From positions 22,860 to 86,859 of the forward strand of contig ARYC01002752.1 of assembly GCA_000711775.1 (NCBI GenBank): a DNA stretch of 64,000 nt. Direction: 5' to 3'. Under the pieces are notes generated by a model. That model did not search any database. It saw only the letters and a list, made by a program, of their open reading frames with translations, and was not told the DNA's origin. The DNA comes from Oxytricha trifallax. Its lineage: Eukaryota > Ciliophora > Spirotrichea > Sporadotrichida > Oxytrichidae. Positions within the stretch are counted from its first letter, which is position 1. Every line of letters begins with the position of its first letter. The translations under genes were made by a program, and so were the position numbers. Shown here piece by piece: positions 60,880 through 64,000 of this stretch.

Positions 60880-62603
60880 AAACAAAATAAGAATCGCGAA
60901 TATTTAAATTATAAATATATGATATAAATTAAAGTATTTTTTAAATATTTGTTTGATTTTTATATTATTATATTTAATATGTGCTCAAGTAGTAAATTTA
61001 TTTATTTTACTACCTGCGCCAATTTTAATATATTATTAAAATATAAATTAAATGTTTTCTTAATTTGTGTTTGAGAGGAAGACGACGATGAAGATGATGA
61101 AGACGATGAAGAGGAAAAATTGAAAAAGAATCAAAATTTGAGGCTCATCTTGGCACTGTCTATGAAACGTGCTTGCCCTAATTGTATACTAACGGCGCAT
61201 TACTAGTCAAAAAAACAAAGGTAAGTGGCAGTGGCAGTCCTCTTGCATGTCTTTATGCTTGAAGAAAAGAAAGGGTAATATATATATATATCTATTTAAA
61301 AATAGCATAATACACAAAATTAAGATAACATTACATTACCTTGAGTTGAGAATGTTTTTATAATTAAGATCTCCAATAAATCTTGATTATTTTTTAATTT
61401 CTCTTAAATTCGACTAAATATGACTATAAATAATTTACTTAATCATAATTATATTTTTCATTATATATGAAATTTCTTTTCTATGTAAATTAAATTAGAT
61501 TGATTCATAATTATTAAATTAGTTAAATTATTTCCTATATACATAAAAAATGTTATTATTTAAAGGTTTGATACTTTTAATATAAAATAATTAAATATTT
61601 TCTCATGTTAAAAGTGATGAATAAATTATATATCATAATAATAAAAATCAAACTTCCTTTATATTCCTTAATCTATTTTAATGTGCTTAGAAATATAAAA
61701 TTAAAAATATTAATATAAATAATTGCAAAAATAAATAAGATCTAATACTTAGATTTTTAATTAAATATAATTCTATAATAAATCAGACATATTAAACATT
61801 AATGAATTAAACAAATTTCAAGCAAGTATAATTTATAGTTTTTTTTGTATTTAAGGAATTTTATATTCAAGATTTTTCAACTATTTTGACTGAATGTTCA
61901 AAAAGAAATGAGACAACAATTCTAAATCAAACAATTAGATGGAGTGGACGCCCTCAATGAATTGAGTTAATGAACTCCAGATAACAAGCCTTTTTTATCT
62001 CTGGCTCCTACTTCTTAATCTGCATAGGGCAGCTGAGTAATCTACTAAAGATAATAAAACAACCAAGCAAATAACAAATATATTTCAACAAATAAATAAT
62101 CAATTCTGAACGAAACATATTTAAAAAATGAGAAACCATATAATTATAGCAAACAACCAAAAAAAGCTGTTTAATGAAGAGCTCCTTAGCTTGCATAGGA
62201 GGGCTTCAAACGATTTGTGATATCTCAAAGAGTACTACTAGGCCACCTTGTCTTTACTTAATGTACCATAGTTGGAAAAAGCAAGATTCTTAAAGAAAGC
62301 AGGTGAAAATGATCATGATGAGGGTTTACGCAAACAAGAAGTCTAGAACGTCGAGACTTAAGGAAACATCTGACATTTTCATACGTATCCAGCTCTGATA
62401 TCTGGGGGCTCTTTTATTCCATGAACGAAAAATCATAGACTATAAGTTATTGGCTTCTCTAATCATAGGTTAACAGCTATATCGCATCCGGCATTAACAA
62501 GCTGTGGCCTCTAATGTAGAGGTTCTTCAATTCATCTCAGGATGCAATTATGATTCGTTTTTTTTAAAAAAATAAAGCAATACAATGATTAGAAAATGAC
62601 AAT
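60880..62603. other. AT-rich spacer with two weak islands
   Basis: An acidic-codon run (GAAGACGACGATGAAGATGA) sits near 61078 and a richer patch at 61130-61270. Another richer patch at 62200-62530 contains minus and plus frames of chance length. A small coding segment in either is possible but cannot be shown. Confidence 0.3.
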
Positions 62604-64000
62604 CAAAACCCCAAAACCCCTTAGTGAGGTTTATAAGTGCTTTGATTTGTCGGGTATAGTTGGGGTTAGTAAAGAAAACGCAGGTTTTTTATGAATTTAA
62701 TGAATATTTAATGAGTATTACTGTATTTAATTCAAACAAATTTTATCTGCTTATCTTGTGATACCTCTTGAATTTAGCAGTCTGTAGTTGTTCTAGCATA
62801 TCATCCAATGATTATCGTGGATATGCTGGAGCTATTACGATGACCATCTCAACTATCTTCTTAATCTCATTGCAGATTTCATCTTGCTTAATATGTTTAG
62901 CAGCCAAACTTATTGATTATTTCTCATGTTTTGTTCCAAAGTATGACATACTTTCCATATCGCACTCAAAAATAATTGCAGCTACCGCCCAAACATCCCA
63001 TTATACAGAGCCATTTGTCCATTTCTCTCTTATAGGGAAGTATCCTCGAGTGCCTAAAACCTTAGCTAAAGTCACTATCTCTTGTCTTATTGCTCTGTTG
63101 AAATCTATGACTACTACTTCTAAAGGGCAGAGATTTAGCATTACATTTTCTGGCTTCAAATCTCTATGAACATAACCTAGATCATGGAGCTCTTTCACAC
63201 CCTTAGTCATATCTGTGAGTATCTCATTCAAATCATCAGGATATCTATTATGGTAGAGATACTCTCTTAGAGTCATTTCAAACTTCTTTAGTCTCAAAGC
63301 AATAAAACTATAATCAGGTATAACTCCGTCGAGCTTAGCTAAGTTCTTGCATTATCTTTTCTTAGCCTCTCTCAGTACTATGTATTCATTTGCAAACTCA
63401 TTTTTAATATTGATCGTTCTTAATGAGATACTTGAATGGATATACCTTGTAAGCGAATTCATCAACAACTATAAGTTTTACCTAGTTTGGTACGTCTTCA
63501 AATAGTTTTCAATACAGCTGCTTATGTCGACTGCATTTAATGCAGGTATATACATTGCTCTCTCTTATAAGTATGCTATATACATACCATTTGCTGGTTA
63601 GTTCATTGACTCCAACCGCTTCTATCTCTTAAGTCTCTCCTACTGTTCTATTTGTGACTCAAGAGAGTTATTTTTTTTTAGCAGGTACAAGCTTTTAAGT
63701 TTCCTCATCTTTAATCAGGAATTTGCTTAAATGATGCTTTTGCATATGTCTCTTTACTTTAGCTGAGTGAGTATAAGACTTCATGCAAGTAGTGCATTAA
63801 TATCTACCATCTATTTTATCATGCTTGAAGTAGATCTTAGCTCTACCAGAGTGTACCTTTTTGATGTGTCTCTTCAAGCTAGACTCGGTTGAGAAGGAAT
63901 TTTAGCAGTCTTCACATTAAAATGTTTTAATTTTTTCTATTGGCTGCTTTTCCTTATCTTCCTCAACCAATTCAACTTATGTTTAAACTCCCATCTCAGC
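62604..64000 (-). mobile_element. TBE-type transposon, inverted, truncated by the window edge (TBE copy 3)
   Basis: It begins with the exact telomere-like terminus CAAAACCCCAAAACCCC at 62604-62620, followed by inverted-repeat sequence similar to TBE copy 1 (GGGTATAGTTGGGGTTAGTA). Only the kinase gene is inside the window, pointing towards this terminus. The element is thus in opposite orientation to the two TBEs at 31 and 39 kb. Confidence 0.92.
62732..64000 (-). pseudogene. TBE zinc-finger/kinase protein (57-kDa type), 5' truncated by the window
   Basis: Minus-strand reading from the window end gives two C2H2 fingers, CEDCQNSFSTESSLKRHIKK (ending VH) and CTTCMKSYTHSAKVKRHMQK (ending HH). 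The kinase-like part has YKVYPFKYL, YVHRDLKPENVMLNL (near 63150), VVIDFNRAI (DFN, near 63110), GTRGYFPIREKW and WDVWAVAAIIFE (near 62980). TGA is at 62732 after DKQIKFV. Frameshifts occur in an A-run near 63670, near 63500-63400 and near 62745. It is close in sequence to TBE copy 1 and more divergent from copy 2. Confidence 0.88.

Noticed and set aside
60420-60880. Alternative plus frame of the 60.4-kb island (motif SSDKAIFDRILNCLL)
   Set aside because: It looked protein-like but carries five TGAs. The neighbouring frame contains the phosphodiesterase-like ATD block, showing that off-frame translations here can mislead.
1-64000. CRISPR array, bacterial operon or ribosome-binding sites
   Set aside because: The sequence is eukaryotic germline DNA. 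No regularly spaced identical repeats or bacterial gene arrangement exist.

Overview
This window looks like germline (micronuclear) DNA of a spirotrich ciliate of the Oxytricha/Stylonychia type. Three signs support this. (1) Three transposon copies end in C4A4 telomere-like repeats and carry the gene set of TBE (telomere-bearing element) transposons: a DDE transposase, a 22-kDa-type protein on the opposite strand, and a zinc-finger/kinase protein. (2) In those elements and in a LINE, the recognisable protein families are only readable if TAA and TAG mean glutamine and TGA is the stop. (3) The rest is very AT-rich, full of foldbacks and inverted repeats, with scattered GC-richer islands that read as short gene pieces with tiny GTAAGT introns. 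This fits macronuclear-destined segments (MDSs) lying in sequence that is eliminated during development.

Layout. 1-660: degenerate array of TTTGACCAC/TGGTCA motifs. 752-17143: a 16.4-kb segment bounded by about 780-bp imperfect inverted repeats. It contains two foldback insertions (2.57-3.13 kb and 3.49-4.94 kb) and several weak coding islands (7.3, 10.8, 12 and 16 kb). 18.8-21.8 kb: minus-strand gene pieces with introns. 24.2-24.9 kb: plus-strand gene candidate. 27.37-27.93 kb: an isolated, unusually GC-rich island. 30.94-34.96 kb: a decayed TBE. 36.9-37.4 kb: small membrane-protein gene candidate. 37.98-38.40 kb: long palindrome. 39.01-43.13 kb: a better preserved TBE. 44.98-46.84 kb: foldback element with G/C-rich CCCCTACC ends. 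49.66-52.80 kb: minus-strand LINE. 54-56.3 kb: weak coding candidates. 57.4-57.8 kb: minus-strand gene candidate. 60.39-60.82 kb: fragment resembling a cyclic-nucleotide phosphodiesterase. 62.6 kb to the end: a third TBE, inverted and cut by the window edge.

How it fits together. The TBEs and the LINE carry their own mobility proteins, but all show damage: frameshifts, and replaced catalytic residues in both complete transposases and in the reverse transcriptase. The non-transposon genes are fragments, as expected for a precursor genome whose pieces are joined later. Off-frame translations look deceptively protein-like here, because only TGA terminates. Frames without a recognised family are therefore given low confidence.
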